DNA from: Hetaerina americana
Lineage: Eukaryota > Arthropoda > Insecta > Odonata > Calopterygidae
Length of the DNA: 64,000 nucleotides
Direction: 5' to 3'
Assembly (NCBI GenBank): GCA_022747635.1
Contig: JAKTNV010000011.1
Coordinates: forward strand, 17,397,975-17,461,974
In this document: one piece after another, positions 34,635 to 45,014 of the stretch
Layout of the letters: every line of letters begins with the position of its first letter
How positions within the stretch are numbered: position 1 is the stretch's first letter
Translations under genes and position numbers: made by a program
The notes under the pieces: generated by a model
What the model saw: only the letters and a program-made list of their open reading frames with translations
Database searches by the model: none
What the model was told of the DNA's origin: nothing

Positions 34635-37515
34635 CATCTACATCTACATCTACATCTACATAATACCCCGCAAGCCGCCGCAAGGGCGTGTGGCGGGGGG
34701 TGTTAGGTCACCAACCGTAAAAACGAAAAATACCACATGCAAAAAACAACACGGAAAATTACACCCCAGCAGCGCACACACTCATGCAAAACTCCCTCCA
34801 TCCAATACTCATGCAAACACATACACCGCAAAACAACAAAAAACTGCACCCCAGGATACAGCACGAAAGCCATCCTAAAACACGCAAGCCAGGACACAAC
34901 AAGCAAGAATGTGAAACATCACTACCACATGAAAATGCACCACAAAACACTCAACCCCCCAAAGAGACAGTAAAAGGAAGGGAATTCGACCCAACGTTGC
35001 AGGTAGCAGGAATTTCCCCCCGCCGGGAGGGAAGAGGGACTGAAAGGGAAACTTAAAAACAGATGAACAGAACACGAATGATATCATGCGGAAAGAATGG
35101 GTTATTATAACAAAACACATAAGGTTAGTGGAGGAGCATGCATTTAAGTAGAACTAATTATTTTTTAGACACTGAGGGTGGCAAGTGGAATTTTTACTAT
35201 CTATAATCCTACAGTTGCTATCCCGTATTGTCCGTGGGAAGAAGGAGTCCTTGAGTCGGCTAGTCCTGGCATCTATTTCCCGAATTTTATATGCATGATC
35301 CAAGCGACCAATGTATGTAGGAGTACGAATAATCTGCGAGACCTCGGTGCTGAAACATGCGGATCTGAATTTATTTAATAATTTCAGTCTTGCATTGAAT
35401 CGTCTCTCTTCTAATGATTCCCACCCCAAATCCATGAGCATTTCGGTAACGCTTTGCGTTTTATCGTAGGAATTTTTTACAAAACGGGCTGCCCGGCGTT
35501 GAACCTTCTCAATTTCCCGAATGAGACCTTTTTCACTCGGGTCCCACACGCTGCATGCGTATTCTAAATGAGGCCTTACAAGAGCGTGGTAACAACGTTC
35601 CTTGACCTTTGAGTCACTTTTGCCGACAATGCGTCTAATGAATCCCAATTTTTTATTTGCTTGACCGCAGACTTTACGTATGTGAGTCCCCCAAGTTAAG
35701 TCTTTAGTGAATGTGACACCTAGGTATTTTACCGTATCAACTACTGCTAGGTCACCTCCAGCTAATTTGTAAGCAAATCCCGTTGATCTTTTAAAGAAAT
35801 TTACCACTGAACATTTATTATAATTTAGAGTCAATCCCCAGTTAGAACACCATTTAGTAATGCAATCTAAATCCTGCGCTAGAATAAAACGATCCTCATC
35901 CCCAGATATCTCCCGATAGATCACCGTGTCATCCGCAAACATCCTAATGTTACTTTTCACTTCGCGGTTCAAATCGTTAACAAAAATCAAGAAAAGTAAC
36001 GGCCCGATCACACTTCCCTGAGGTACCCCCGACGTGACTCGAACGCTGTCGGAACTAGCGCCATCAAGGACTACCCTCTGTTCCCGCTCTGAAAGAAAAT
36101 CTTTAACCCAACTTATAGCGCCCTTGTTTATACCCGCGACCTTTAATTTATGAATGAGTTTACCATGTGGGACCTTATCAAATGCCTTTTGAAAATCTAA
36201 GAAGATGGCATCCACTTGCCTACCTCTCTCACCAGATACAAGTAAATCATGTGTAAATAATCCTAATTGGGTTTCGCAGGAGCGGGTTTTCCTGAATCCG
36301 TGTTGATTGTCACTTAAAAAGTTAATGTTGTCAAGGTGTCTCATTATTGAACTGACAATTATGTGCTCTAATATTTTACAACAGATAGAAGTGAGAGATA
36401 TAGGTCTGTAATTACTGGGATCCTCCCTGTCACCACTTTTAAAAATAGGCGTTATTTGCGCGGTTTTCCAAATCTTAGGTACTTTGCACTCTGTGAGGGA
36501 TTTGTTAAATATAAATTCAAGGTACGGGGCAATGTTTGGAGCTAAATGTTTTATCACCCTAGCTGGTATATTTTCGGGACCCGGGGATTTGTTGGGTTTA
36601 ATCTCATTAAGTAATTTTAGAATTCCTTGTTGGTCCACTGTTATTTTTTCCATGGGTGGAGTATGTATTGTTTCTTGGAGATATGCGGTGGCAACATCAT
36701 TCGAGAAAACGCTTTGGAAGAATGAATTTAAGATGTTAGCTTTAACCTCGCTGTCTGTATGAATTACATTGCTACAATCCCTTAAGCAAGCCACGGTTTG
36801 TTTACTCCCATTTACTTCCCTAACATATGACCAGAAAGCTTTGGGGTCAGTGTCCAAGTGCTCGCAAAGTACTTTGCGTTTAAATTCCAGTAAGGCGCTA
36901 CGTATTTGTTTTTTGGTTTCAATTTTAGAGGATCTATATGTGTCCCATAATTGTGTATTCTCAGGAGATGATGTGTTCACGCCTGCCCTCTTTACCCTAG
37001 AGTGTAGCATTCTCTGCTTTCGAAGGGCTTTTCTAACGTCTTTATTGTACCACCTGGGGTCGCGATTTGCTTTAACGTATTTTATAGGTATGAAATCTAC
37101 GATTCCTTTTTGCATGATATTGACAAATTCTGTCCAAGTTTCTTCCACGTTGGCATGACTTAAGCGGGTTTTGAACTCGGGTAGTGAAGAGTTTAATTGA
37201 TTGGCAAAAGATTCAAAGTCTGCTTTATGGTAATTATAAATTTTTCTTTTTGGTTTAACAATCTTTTTTATTGCTATGTCCAAATGGACATTAATTGCTT
37301 TATGGTCACTCAAGCCCTCATCAGTTGATACACTAATAATACGTTCCGGCGTGTTTGTAAGAAATAGATCCAATATGTTTTTTCCACGGGTGGGCATGCG
37401 TACTGCTTGATGGAGGGAGTTTCTTTGAACCAATTTTATCATGGAATTGCAAGATTCGCGATCGCGGGTCCCAGATTTAACGATATTGCTGTCCCAATCT
37501 ATACCAGGGAACCAT
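34635..37515 (-). mobile_element. CR1-like LINE, subfamily A, copy 1 (5'-truncated)
   Basis: The 3' end lies at 34635 with four (CATCTA)-type units followed by the hairpin module (CCCCGCAAGCCGCCGCAAGG, then GCGTGTGGCGGGG). The 3' untranslated region runs to 35153 and the coding region follows. The 5' end is inside the endonuclease domain near 37515, where LINE-like residues give way to unrelated sequence. That is the usual result of incomplete target-primed reverse transcription. The 3' part aligns base for base over long stretches with 42151-43806. No target-site duplication is evident. Confidence 0.9.
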
Positions 37516-37541
37516 GATGGCGGGCGAATGAAAATCCGCAT
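35154..37541 (-). CDS. CR1-like LINE ORF2: partial endonuclease plus reverse transcriptase (795 codons)
   Basis: This is a long intact frame. Residues about 10-85 are the end of an AP-like endonuclease (PGIDWDSN, NILDLFLTNTPERI, LSDHKAINV with the SDH motif at 78-80). Residues about 355-560 form the reverse transcriptase: SNYRPISLTS (376-385), IFLDFQKAFDKV (446-457, first catalytic Asp), SGVPQGSVIGPLLF (504-517) and MFADDTVIY (534-542, catalytic Asp pair). The C-terminal region has LVRPHLEYACSVWDPSEKGL and EKVQRRAARFVKNSYDK, typical of CR1/L2-type LINEs. The protein would copy LINE RNA at a nicked target. Because the N-terminal half of the endonuclease is missing (the Met start lies in non-LINE DNA preceded by a stop), autonomous transposition is unlikely. 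All reverse transcriptase motifs are uninterrupted, so the insertion is young. Confidence 0.92.
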   Translation of the reverse strand: MRIFIRPPSWFPGIDWDSNIVKSGTRDRESCNSMIKLVQRNSLHQAVRMPTRGKNILDLFLTNTPERIISVSTDEGLSDHKAINVHLDIAIKKIVKPKRKIYNYHKADFESFANQLNSSLPEFKTRLSHANVEETWTEFVNIMQKGIVDFIPIKYVKANRDPRWYNKDVRKALRKQRMLHSRVKRAGVNTSSPENTQLWDTYRSSKIETKKQIRSALLEFKRKVLCEHLDTDPKAFWSYVREVNGSKQTVACLRDCSNVIHTDSEVKANILNSFFQSVFSNDVATAYLQETIHTPPMEKITVDQQGILKLLNEIKPNKSPGPENIPARVIKHLAPNIAPYLEFIFNKSLTECKVPKIWKTAQITPIFKSGDREDPSNYRPISLTSICCKILEHIIVSSIMRHLDNINFLSDNQHGFRKTRSCETQLGLFTHDLLVSGERGRQVDAIFLDFQKAFDKVPHGKLIHKLKVAGINKGAISWVKDFLSEREQRVVLDGASSDSVRVTSGVPQGSVIGPLLFLIFVNDLNREVKSNIRMFADDTVIYREISGDEDRFILAQDLDCITKWCSNWGLTLNYNKCSVVNFFKRSTGFAYKLAGGDLAVVDTVKYLGVTFTKDLTWGTHIRKVCGQANKKLGFIRRIVGKSDSKVKERCYHALVRPHLEYACSVWDPSEKGLIREIEKVQRRAARFVKNSYDKTQSVTEMLMDLGWESLEERRFNARLKLLNKFRSACFSTEVSQIIRTPTYIGRLDHAYKIREIDARTSRLKDSFFPRTIRDSNCRIIDSKNSTCHPQCLKNN

Positions 37542-37559
37542 TTAAATTGTTAATCTAAT

Positions 37560-37990
37560 CCCGATTAACCGCTGCTTGAACGATAGTTGGCGTTATTCTC
37601 CGGCAGCTGAAGCCAACTCGACGACAATGGGCGTTACTTCGCCTTCCTTGGCAATTCTTTACGCAAACAGCCCATCGATTCATAAAAAAAGATCGAGAGT
37701 CTGTTAGCGGCGAAAATAAGCATTTATCTATGTGTTATATTTTGATTCAGCTCTAGTTAAATGAGCGCAGAATCTAGAAATGATGAATGATTATCCTCTA
37801 AAAATATGACTTGTAAAAGTAGAGAATAAAGGCCCGTCATGACATCAGAGCAATGTAATTTGTCGCTCGTTGGGCCTTATTTAAAATATGCTGCTAGTGT
37901 ATGGGTTCCTCATGAAGTTGGATTGATTGCTGCCGGATAAGATCGTGTCCATCGTTGAGGAGCTGCATTTGTAAAACGTTTTTATTTACA
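37560..37990. other. Sequence upstream of the truncated LINE, nothing recognised
   Basis: AT-rich DNA without a frame above 60 codons. It represents the pre-insertion locus or older repeat. Confidence 0.4.
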
Positions 37991-37994
37991 TCAA

Positions 37995-38070
37995 TCGACT
38001 TGCACAATACCCCGCAAGTCGCCGCCAAGGCTTATGGCGGGGGGTGTTAAGTTTTCTACCAGTCATACGA
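37995..38070 (-). repeat. CR1-like LINE 3'-end copy
   Basis: AATACCCCGCAAGTCGCCGC, then CAAGGCTTATGGCGGGGGGT and GTTAAG form the reverse-oriented hairpin module with an extra C and decayed tail. Confidence 0.7.
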
Positions 38071-38389
38071 GTACACAATCCTTTATAGTAGCGTATCAAG
38101 ATTATTGAGGAATTAAGTTGGGACTTAATCACGAATCAATCACGGAGCGAAGGTTTGATAACAGATTCGGGTGAATATTTACTTTTTCATTTCAAGTAAC
38201 TTAGTAAGTATATTGTCCTTATCTCATCTAACCTTAGTTATTGCCTTTGATCTATCTTATTCTTAGGGAAGTATATCTTAGATACCTTAGTGGACGTTCC
38301 CTTAGTTGCTATGATCTACATTATTTAAATTAATTTACAAAGTATATGTTTTGCAAAAAATTAAGAAATATTTGATTTTTGATGTTGCA

Positions 38390-38685
38390 TGCCTGCCACA
38401 CGCCGTGGCGTGGCCTTGCAGGGTACCATGTAAATGAACCCCGCTTATCGCATATCCTTCTGCCGGCTTTCATAAAGTGGAATCCCGACTCCAGTGGAAC
38501 CAGCGAGATTTTTTAAATGTATTGTTGATACATAAACGGCTGGTGTGCTACCACTCCCTGCCACACAACCTTGTTCCTGATTATGGGAATCTATGTAGAC
38601 TTAGTCGTAGATGAGTCAACTACCCCCGCCACACGCCCTTGCGGCGGCTTGCGGGGTATTATGTAGATTATGTAGATGTAGAACT
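38390..38685 (+). repeat. Three successive CR1-like 3'-end copies
   Basis: Three plus-oriented modules lie within 300 bp: 38390-38440 (GGTACCATGTAAAT variant), 38535-38605 (GCTGGTGTGCTACCACTCCC, decayed hairpin) and 38605-38685 (full hairpin GCGGCGGCTTGCGGGGTATT with ATGTAGATTATGTAGATGTA tail). This is a hot spot of repeated 3'-end insertions or nested insertion. Confidence 0.7.
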
Positions 38686-39130
38686 GCTTAACCGAAATGA
38701 GGCAAATGACCTCGGCAGTAGTTCGTCTCCTTTGCCGCCTTCAAGATCAACATGAGTCACATAGGTAAAGGGCGAAAGCACTATTACCCAGCAAGCGATA
38801 TCTAAGGGTCGAACAGGGCATTTCTTCCTTCGGATTTCACGAAGGCTGAAAGGGGACTGAGTCACCGCGAGCAACTTCCCCCGTTGTGTGGGGGCGGGAA
38901 GGGGGTGCAATCAGGAGCGTGTCCCCTTCGGAGGACCTACGAGTAGGACCGCAGGGCCTTCGTATTCTTTCGAGGTCTTCACAGTGCACCGAATGAATAA
39001 CGTTTCAGGCATTCAAGGACCTTTTCTTAAGCCCCTAATTTTGGTATGATTGAGATACAGAGATGTGCCCGATACGTTGGATTTTTTGAGAAAGAACAGA
39101 ATCCTTCACATTATTTTCTTCTCACTGGCG

Positions 39131-39670
39131 TACATCTACATAGTACCCCGCAATCCGCCGCAAGGGCGTGTGGCGGGGGGTGTTAGGTCACCACCCGTAA
39201 TTAAGAATAAAACCCCATGCAAAACCCACAAATTCATGCCAACCTAAACGCACTAAATCCTATATATTCATGCAAAAACCTTTGCAACTCACCCACATGC
39301 AAACACACATACTATCAAATAACACCCGCATGTATCTACCATATGCCTACGCTACGTTTAATCATGTCCTAACTTGAAAATTAGATGTATTTGATATTTC
39401 TACTGTTACTTTGGTTTCTTACTATTATGATTCCTGATTTTCCGGGGAAAGAATGACTATTTGAATCTATCTGTACTGGAATCTATCTCTCTTATTTTAT
39501 CTTTGTGGTCATCTCTACTTAAGTAGTGTGGGGCCATTATAATTCCTTTAGTGTCATCGTTGAACTCGTTTGTTCTGAACCTTTCTAAAAGTCTCAGCTG
39601 TTCTCTTCGCATCTCAAGTGGCTCCCAGCTTAATTCAGTACAGGTATAGGGTTCGTTGAAATCCATTAGA
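39131..39670 (-). mobile_element. CR1-like LINE, subfamily B, 3' fragment 2
   Basis: The 3' end (ACATCTACATAGTACCCCGC) is followed on the minus strand by coding remnants LSWEPLEMRREQ, LRLLERFRTNEFNDDTKG and IIMAPHYLSRDDHKDKIREI. It parallels 32268-32880 over its length. A deletion removed residues between MRREQ and LRLL. 5'-truncated near 39660. Confidence 0.8.
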
Positions 39671-40065
39671 TTTGTGAAATATTACAACGAGTAAAGGGTG
39701 GGCGTCAAGCATTAGCAGGAGGATTTAGGATGATAGCCTCTTGATTCTCGAAGACTGCAAGTGAGACTTCAAGGGTACGGGCAACTGAGATTTATTTCAA
39801 CACAGAAGTCATCATTATTGTGACACCAAACTATGTTGGTAGATACGACCGATGGGATAAAATAAGAAGTAGATAGACAGGGTCACAGACGGATGCAAGT
39901 ACTCATTTTGCCCTCGCACGACTCGGAATCATAACAAAACCGAAGCCTAGAGTATTGAAAAATTTATTGACTTGAATGCTAAAATTTAGCGGACTGGTAA
40001 GACCCAACAATTATTGCGTGATGTATAGCGGCAGGTGTGTTTACGATTTTGTTGTAAATGAGATA

Positions 40066-40520
40066 ACATCTACATATGCATAATACCCACCCCGCAAGTC
40101 GCCGCAAGGGGGTGTGGAGGGGTGTCTTAGGTCTCCAGCCATACATGCACACTCCCAATCATGGCACCTAAATGTGTAGACTAATATTAGTTTTATCATA
40201 GACTCGAAAAAAGTTTATGAAATGAAAGAAGGTATTGACATGCCAGAATATTCAATAACAAGATGCATTAATTCAAATCATGCGGTAGAACTTTTAAAAG
40301 ATGGGTCTATTAATTTAAAAAAATAACGCGCAGGATATCGATACTATATAAATATACTGTCCATTCTAATTATCTCCTAAGCGTTCGCTGTCATATATAT
40401 TTTGATCTCTAATGGTACGAGGAGAGAACGTCATTTTAAATCTATCCGTTCTACAATGTAACTCCCTGATTTTGCGTACGTGACCTCATCTACCATAATA
40501 TGTCTTTAACATCCTCAAAT
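40066..40520 (-). mobile_element. CR1-like LINE, subfamily B, 3' fragment 3 (older)
   Basis: Reverse-oriented hairpin module (CCCCGCAAGTCGCCGCAAGG) with tail, then about 250 bp of unrelated-looking spacer, then sequence near 40428-40510 that aligns with the ATCTATCTGTTCTGGAATCT region of fragments 1 and 2. More diverged than either. Confidence 0.55.
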
Positions 40521-40639
40521 AAGAAACCTGCCTCTAATTATCGCTGTAAATTTAACCTGTATTTAAACTTACGATCAACTAGTGGCTATTATCCTAATTC
40601 GTCCTAGAGTTTCGTGACACTGCTACGTTGTTCGTGTGC

Positions 40640-40660
40640 ATATATATATGTATGTATATG

Positions 40661-40711
<51 letters not shown>

Positions 40712-40720
40712 ATATATACA
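40640..40720. repeat. (TA)n/(TATG)n microsatellite
   Basis: Alternating TA with interspersed C/G. Frames of Ile/Tyr across it are artefacts. Confidence 0.95.
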
Positions 40721-40869
40721 TGCATAAACACAATTACACTAATAGTTATAAAGTGTAATATGAATGAATGTTCGAGTATATGTATGAATACGTGCACTGA
40801 GGAGGAACAACTATATTCGAGATTCAAACAAAGCCTAGCATTTCGGGTTATGTTTCAATCGCTGCAAAT

Positions 40870-42120
40870 TTAAGGACAAACGATCGTAACACGGCCGTAC
40901 CGTTGAATGCGAAATTCAGTCGAATGCTTTTGAAGTACTGTCGGTAGGACATACATCCACGTCCTTCGGAGCTTAATCCCAATTGCTGGGATGTGTATGC
41001 CGTTAGCGATTGAAAAATTTCAATGGTTGATAACCGAGTTTGTAATTTCACTTAATGTAAACCTCACCCGCGAAGGTTTCTGTGAATAAAAGAACAACAC
41101 TTCCCAGCGATGGCAGCGGATGATTTCGTAGGAATCAGCAGAAAATAAATGATTTCCCTTTAAAGTGCGGTGCGTACAAACAGCACAGTTCATTTCGGTC
41201 ATGCCTTTTCGACCGATGCGTCATATTTTTTATTTGCTTGCGCCGCAATTATTTCGCCTTCCCGCAGGCAGCACGTCATTTGTTTGGGAAGCAAAGCTCG
41301 CATTCCCTCGCGTCCTTAACAATGGACTGCCGCGTCGGGCTCGGGAGTAAACACGAGGATGTCGACGAGATATGGGGACCGACCAAAACAGTCGCTGGAT
41401 TTGAGGTGGCCACCACTTTTCTTCGCTTTTCACCGGGTAAGCGGGGTGCGCCGGTAAATAAATGTGTTCTAACGAGCGAGAGCGGTAAGCTTCTACGACG
41501 GACGAAATCGGTCATTAGGATAACCCCCAGGATTTCCGACTCTTCTGGACGAAGTTGCGTCATGTTTAATTGAACAAGAGAAGCCGGATTATTCATGGAA
41601 ATCCAAAGGGACTGCTCGAGAGATTAATTATTCCACACACACACACTATGAAACTTTTGGTTTTGCATCTGATATTGAAGTTTAGATTCAACGCCCAGTT
41701 ACATGCGCAGGATAGACAATTGCCACAAAATAAGAGAGATTGAATATCTCCACTCTTCCTCCTTTCCCATCCATCCCTAATGGCACAAATGATCTCAGCT
41801 ATCCTTCGCCTTCTCTGCAACTAATACTATGATGATAAATACTGGTACATGCTGTACGATATCTAACTACAATAAAGCCATACGTATGCGAGGAGCTGTT
41901 AGTTTCAAGAACAACAATAAATAAATTTAGATAAGATAACGACAACATGGTGACATGTTCAGGCTACTTGAGTAAAAAAGCAATAGCTTTTCCTCAAAGT
42001 CCAGTCGCTTACAGTTATTCTTAGATTTTCTCGTTCGTTGGATAAATGGCATCGTAAACGTATCTACAGGTGTATTCTACATGTAATCTCTCTAAATTTT
42101 AATGGCATGATCTCTCCGAC
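40870..42120. other. Stretch without supported gene
   Basis: A moderately G+C-rich segment at 41160-41600 has overlapping frames of about 105-111 codons on both strands without a domain. A (CA)n run lies near 41634-41646. Confidence 0.4.
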
Positions 42121-42150
42121 TTATGGGGCGAATAGTATATACATTTATAT

Positions 42151-43806
42151 TAAGTGACAATCAACACGGATTCAGGAAAACCCGCTCCTGCGAGACCCAA
42201 TTAGGATTATTTACACATGATTTACTTTTATCGGGTGAGAGAGGTAGGCAAGTGGATGCCATCTTCTTAGATTTTCAAAAGGCATTTGATAAGGTCCCAC
42301 ATGATAAACTCATTCATAAATTAAAGGTCGCGGGTATAAACAAGGGCGCCATAAGTTGGGTTAAAGATTTTCTTTCAGAGCGGGAACAGAGGGTAGTCCT
42401 TGATGGCGCTAGTTCCGACAGCGTTCGAGTCACGTCGGGGGTACCTCAGGGAAGTGTGATCGGGCCGTTGCTTTTCTTGATTTTTGTTAACGATTTGAAC
42501 CGCGAAGTGAAAAGTAAAATTAGGATGTTCGCGGATGACACGGTGATCTATCGGGAGATATCTGGGGATGAGGATCGTTTTATTCTAGCGCAGGATTTAG
42601 ATTGCATTACTAAATGGTGTTCTAACTGGGGATTGACTCTAAATTATAATAAATGTTCAGTGGTAAATTTCTTTAAAAGATAAACGGGATTTGCTTACAA
42701 ATTAGCTGGAGGTGACCTAGCAGTAGTTGATACGGTAAAATACCTAGGTGTCACATTCACAAAAGACTTAACTTGGGGGACTCACATACGTAAAGTCTGC
42801 GGTCAAGCATATAAAAAATTGGGATTCATTAGACGCATTGTCGGCAAAAGTGACTCGAAGGTCAAGGAACGTTGTTACCACGCTCTTGTAAGGCCTCATT
42901 TAGAATACGCATGCAGCGTGTGGGATCCGAGTGAAAAAGGTCTCATTCGGGAAATTGAGAAGGTTCAACGCCGGGCAGCCCGTTTTGTAAAAAATTCCTA
43001 CGATAAAACGCAAAGCGTCACCGAAATGCTCATGGATTTGGGGTGGGAATCATTGGCTGAGAGACGATTCAATGCAAGATTGAAATTATTAAATAAATTT
43101 AGATCCGCATGTTTCACCACCGAGGTCTCGCAAATTATTCGTACTCCTACATACATTGGTCGCTCGGATCATGCATATAAAATTCGGGAAATAGATGCCA
43201 GAACTAGCCGACTCAAGGACTCCTTCTTCCCACGGACAATACGGGATAGCAACTGCAGGGTTATAGATGGGAAAAATTCCACTTGCCACCCTCAGCGTCT
43301 AAAAAATGATTAGTTGTATTTAAATGCATGCTCTTCCACTAACCTTATGTGTTTTGCTTTAATAACCCATTCTTTCCGAATTACCTTATTAGTGCCCTGT
43401 TCATCTGTTTTTAAGTTTCCCTTTCAGTCCCTCGTCCCTCTCCGCGGGGGCAAATTCCTGCTACCTGCAACGCCTTTTAGAGACTCTTTGGGGGTAGAGT
43501 GTTTCGTGGTGCATTTTCATGTGGTGTTTCAATTTCTTGCTTGTTGTGTCCTGGCTTCCGTGTTGTGGGATGGCTTTCGTGCTGCATCGTGGGGTGCAGT
43601 TTTTTAGTTGTTTTGCGGTATATGTGTTTGCATGAGTATTGGATGAAGGGATTTTTGCATGAGTGTGTGCGCTACTGTGGGTTTAATTTTCCGTGTTGTT
43701 TTTTTTTTGGCATGTGGTATTTTTCCTTTTTACGGTTGGTGACCTAACACCTCCCGCCACACGCCCTTGCGGCGGCTTGCGGGGTATTATGTAGATGTAG
43801 ATGTAC
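42151..43806 (+). mobile_element. CR1-like LINE, subfamily A, copy 2 (5'-truncated)
   Basis: Similarity to copy 1 starts abruptly at AAGTGACAATCAACACGG near 42151 and continues through the stop codon, the 3' untranslated region and the hairpin module to an (ATGTAG)n tail at about 43795-43806. The truncation lies inside the reverse transcriptase domain. The very high similarity to copy 1 and the intact 3' end indicate a recent insertion from the same active source. Confidence 0.92.
42152..43313 (+). pseudogene. CR1-like reverse transcriptase fragment with one nonsense codon
   Basis: The frame covers the region from LSDNQHGFRKTRSCETQ to the C-terminus and retains FLDFQKAFDKV, SGVPQGSVIGP and MFADDTVIY. 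A TCA-to-TAA change at 42684-42686, just after VVNFFKR, interrupts it. The frame then continues without shift to CHPQRLKND at 43313. Compared with copy 1, only scattered substitutions are seen (for example HDKL for HGKL, AYKK for ANKK). It lacks the N-terminal fingers and the endonuclease, so it is non-functional regardless of the stop. Confidence 0.9.
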
Positions 43807-43934
43807 ATTTTTAACATCATTAAACGGATCTTCTTCCAGTTACTGCGCGTTATAACATTCCCCTGGTGAACAATAAAAAATTGGGCAATCGGTCGCATAA
43901 ACTTTGGCGGACTTATGTGGCAATTATTTATTCA

Positions 43935-44003
43935 TTGATAGCTTAATTGATAGAGCGTCGGCCCGGCAAGCTCTTGGCCCGTGGTTCCAGTCTACGACAT
44001 TTA
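43935..44003 (+). other. Decayed tRNA-derived SINE head
   Basis: TTGATAGCTTAATTGATAGA gives an A-box and D-arm, CGGCCCGGCAAGC repeats the CCGGCAA anticodon loop of the SINE at 19199, and GTGGTTCCAGTC is a B-box. It is an older relative of the two identical SINE copies. Confidence 0.5.
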
Positions 44004-44065
44004 AACCATTTTCTGCTTAGAATCTGCACCCTTCCACCTTTCTCACTAAACTTGTGCTCCATCGT

Positions 44066-44140
44066 CACGTACATCTACATAATACCCTTCAAGCCACCGG
44101 GAAGGTGTGCGGCAAGGGGTGTATCTACACCAGGCGTGCT
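44066..44140 (-). repeat. CR1-like LINE 3'-end copy
   Basis: TACATCTACATAATACCCTT, CAAGCCACC and AAGGTGTGCGGCAAGGGGTG give the reverse-oriented module with moderate decay. Confidence 0.65.
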
Positions 44141-44317
44141 TAGCACACGAACTGAGTGTCACGCAGCATGTATGAGCCTCACCACATATGATATGAGCGC
44201 TCCTCTCTCTTTTCCTTGCATACAATTTATTTTACGCCCGTTACATGAATTATAGTCGCATCATTAGGCAGTTATTGTAACTATCGATGAACAAAAAATA
44301 ATTTTTTTATATTGAAT

Positions 44318-44370
44318 CATTCCAGCCACGCACCCTAGTGGTGACACTGGAGGCCATCATGTGGCTGCTA
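44318..44370 (+). repeat. CR1-like LINE 3'-end remnant
   Basis: CCAGCCACGCACCCTAGTGG followed by GGAGGCCATCATGTGG is a decayed form of the GCCACAC..GGTGGCTTG..ACCATGTAAAT variant. Confidence 0.35.
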
Positions 44371-45010
44371 CTGAAAGAGCCGCCATGCACTCGTATATGG
44401 GCGGAAGGAATCTTCATCCCTGTCGTGCATGCTTTAGGCCCGCAGGAGTTAACCATCGAGTCGCTCACGGAAGAGCTTGACTGCTTTAAGGCGAGACATG
44501 AGGTCGGTGTCGTAAGAGCAAGTAGCGGGCTGTTTTCACGCTTAGAGATGCGGGCGAAGACACGTCCATTTTCCCCCGCGTGGGAACAGTTTTTCAGTCG
44601 CATCCGCCGCTTTTCCTGTCTTTGGTTTAACGCCGGCCCGCGTTCTGCGTTCGACCGACTCCCCCCCCCCCCACTTGCTCTGCGGAAAGTCTCTTTTAAA
44701 TCCCTCTTCCTCCCGCGTCCAATTATGGCCAAATTAAACTCGGGATATTCCATACCCTCCCCCTTACACCGTCTCCCTCACCCCACGCATCCCCTGCAGT
44801 CCCATACGCAAGCCCCCTTATCCCTCCTGACCCCTCTCTCTCCAGGAGCGGGAGGAAGTCGGCTCCGAAAGATAAAAGTGGTCGAGCAAGAGCTTGGGGA
44901 GGAGAGGGGAAGCTGGGTTAGAATTCGCTCGCTCGGTTTGGCTTGGGAGGTTGGTGAGGGGGGGGGGTGTCGAGAGGGAAAGGCTCTGACAACATGGAGT
45001 GGGACCTAGA
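44370..45010 (+). other. CpG/C-rich block with a 223-codon open frame of unknown status
   Basis: A plus-strand frame runs from an ATG at 44338 to 45009, and a 148-codon minus-strand frame overlaps it. The first part (about 65 codons) has ordinary residue composition. The remainder is Pro/Ser/Arg/Leu-rich and spans a C-run (44660-44672). The start lies inside a LINE 3'-end remnant. I recognise no domain and consider chance in G+C-rich DNA most likely, but cannot exclude an exon. Confidence 0.25.
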
Positions 45011-45014
45011 GTGC

